From NCBI GenBank assembly GCA_937981555.1, contig CALJOK010000034.1:1-44192 (forward strand): DNA of 44,192 nt. The letters are read 5' to 3'. Origin of the DNA: an uncultured Saprospiraceae bacterium. Lineage in GTDB: Bacteria > Bacteroidota > Bacteroidia > Chitinophagales > Saprospiraceae. A program made the translations under genes and the position numbers. Positions 43,189 through 44,192 of this stretch are shown here, in pieces. Under the pieces are notes generated by a model, which ran no database searches, was not told the origin of the DNA, and worked only from the letters and a program-made list of their open reading frames with translations. The stretch's first letter is position 1, and the number at the start of each line of letters is the position of its first letter.

Positions 43189-44192
43189 ATGCGTAATTTA
43201 AAATATTTACTTTCTGTGGCTCTGTTATTAGGAGTTTGGAGTATTTCTTCCGCACATGTTGGACCAAATCATGGTGGGAAAAATGCAACAACAACTAATA
43301 CTGCAGCAACATTAAGAATGGATTGTGCCCAAGGTACATCCAAGGTTATTCAATCCATCAATAATGTAAGAGCTATGTTATTGAATGGTGGAGATATCTG
43401 GTGGGATTTGACTGATGGACAATATGTAGTTCCAAAAGTAGAACCAGGTTTACCTGAGGTATCTTCTATTTTTGCTGGAGCAGTTTGGATTGGAGGATTT
43501 ACCGGATTACCGGATAATCCAATTCTAAAAATGGCAGCTCAAACATATCGTTCAGGAACCGCAAATGATTTTTATCCTGGTCCACTTACAGATGTAGGTA
43601 CAGTAGGATTTGATACTTGTGCGAATTGGAATAAACACTTTAAGGTATTAGGAGAGAATATTGCTCTCCATATCAAAAACTGGGAAATTGCTAAAGCAGA
43701 AGGAAGAACAGAACTGGAGCAAGGAGAAATTCCTGCGGACGTTTTAGGATGGCCAGCAAAAGGAAATGATTTTTTCTTCCAAGTTCATGGATTTGATTTA
43801 CCAGATGAATCTACCAGTTCTCAAGGGTTTGGATTCTTCTTTGATAATGTTGACCCGGATGGTCTTATTCCAAATCAGATCGATGTATATGAACCACACT
43901 TAGGAGATTTTCCAAGAATCGATATTACTAATTGTGATGTTGAAACACTTAAACAAGCTCAATATGCAGATGAAATGTATTTTTGGATTTATAATGATGC
44001 AGGTGGAAACCATACTCAGTCAGGAGGTGATGTGATTAGAATGGAAATACAAGTTCAGTCTTTCGCATGGAGAACAAGTGATGAAATCAATGATATGACT
44101 TTCCAAAGATATAAATTGATTAATCGTGCTCAAGATCCAATTGATAGTACATTCTTTGCGGTTTGGGTAGATCCAGATTTGGGATGTTATAC
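43189..44192 (+). CDS. large secreted protein, 3' end outside window
   Basis: The frame is open from ATG 43189 to the window end (334 codons). It starts MRNLKYLLSVALLLGVWSIS, a signal peptide ending near Ala22 (SSAHV). The mature start includes NNVRAMLLNGGDIWWDLTDG, YVVPKVEPGLPEVSSIFAGA and VWIGGF. I know this opening from large Bacteroidota secreted proteins that usually end in a type IX sorting domain, but that end is not visible here. A beta-rich sequence follows (FQVHGFDLPDESTSSQGFGF, MYFWIYNDAGGNHTQSGGDV). It follows the TonB receptor gene after a hairpin and is probably co-transcribed. Function unknown. Confidence 0.85.
   Translation, partial: MRNLKYLLSVALLLGVWSISSAHVGPNHGGKNATTTNTAATLRMDCAQGTSKVIQSINNVRAMLLNGGDIWWDLTDGQYVVPKVEPGLPEVSSIFAGAVWIGGFTGLPDNPILKMAAQTYRSGTANDFYPGPLTDVGTVGFDTCANWNKHFKVLGENIALHIKNWEIAKAEGRTELEQGEIPADVLGWPAKGNDFFFQVHGFDLPDESTSSQGFGFFFDNVDPDGLIPNQIDVYEPHLGDFPRIDITNCDVETLKQAQYADEMYFWIYNDAGGNHTQSGGDVIRMEIQVQSFAWRTSDEINDMTFQRYKLINRAQDPIDSTFFAVWVDPDLGCY

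Noticed and set aside
1-44192. tRNA, rRNA or known small RNA genes
   Set aside because: No cloverleaf with a GTTCRA T-arm and CCA end, no rRNA core motif and no recognisable tmRNA, SRP or RNase P sequence was found by eye on either strand; a covariance search could still reveal one.

Overview
The window is AT-rich DNA (roughly one third G+C by eye) from a member of the Bacteroidota, most like an aquatic or marine Saprospiria- or Chitinophagia-type organism. The evidence is type IX secretion C-terminal sorting domains on two secreted proteins, carboxypeptidase-regulatory plus TonB receptor architecture, families largely confined to Bacteroidota (DUF4230, the long amidophosphoribosyltransferase-like protein, a bacterial GGGP synthase), no clear Shine-Dalgarno sequences, and promoter -7 boxes of the form TAnnTTTG. 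No rRNA, tRNA, CRISPR array, phage or transposase gene was recognised.

Layout. 1-2426: end of a surface-polysaccharide O-acetylation unit (MBOAT acyltransferase, AlgJ/AlgX-like SGNH protein) plus a MazG-like pyrophosphohydrolase. 2614-8498: an MFS sugar transporter converging on a minus-strand set of CotH-like secreted protein, membrane-anchored LuxR-type regulator and sodium/solute symporter; the last two overlap by 4 nt. 8826-11591: a large secreted gingipain-fold protein with PKD and type IX sorting domains. 11655-17851: small antitoxin-like protein, aspS, a lipoprotein, an outer-membrane beta-barrel protein, GNAT acetyltransferase, alpha/beta hydrolase and trmB. 17852-19514: 1.7 kb with almost no coding capacity but many hairpins and a 62-bp tandem repeat. 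19515-25808: an FN3-like hypothetical protein, the amidophosphoribosyltransferase-like gene, an aminotransferase, a pterin dehydratase and an M42 aminopeptidase, with intergenic gaps built of nested inverted repeats. 26026-29942: a polysaccharide flippase, a 54-residue membrane peptide, rsgA and GGGP synthase (ether-lipid precursor), and a small conserved protein. 30005-37826: all on the minus strand, with two tandem POT peptide transporters, rhodanese and DUF4230 proteins, DUF3108 and LPG-synthase-TM-like proteins and a lipoprotein. 38016-44192: a 2-hydroxyacid dehydrogenase, a paired-REP element, then a TonB-dependent receptor followed by the start of a large secreted protein, probably one operon.

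Most genes are ordinary housekeeping or envelope genes. The least expected signal is in the intergenic DNA. Three gaps between 20.2 and 24.8 kb have an outer inverted repeat enclosing inner palindromes, and two of them share a terminal word, GTAACTATTCAGCA. A separate REP-pair element (BIME-like) sits at 39.0 kb, and a hairpin and tandem-repeat cluster lies at 17.9-18.3 kb. These look like products of a palindrome-mobilising system whose enzyme is not in the window.

All functional calls rest on motif recognition from memory; no database search was run.
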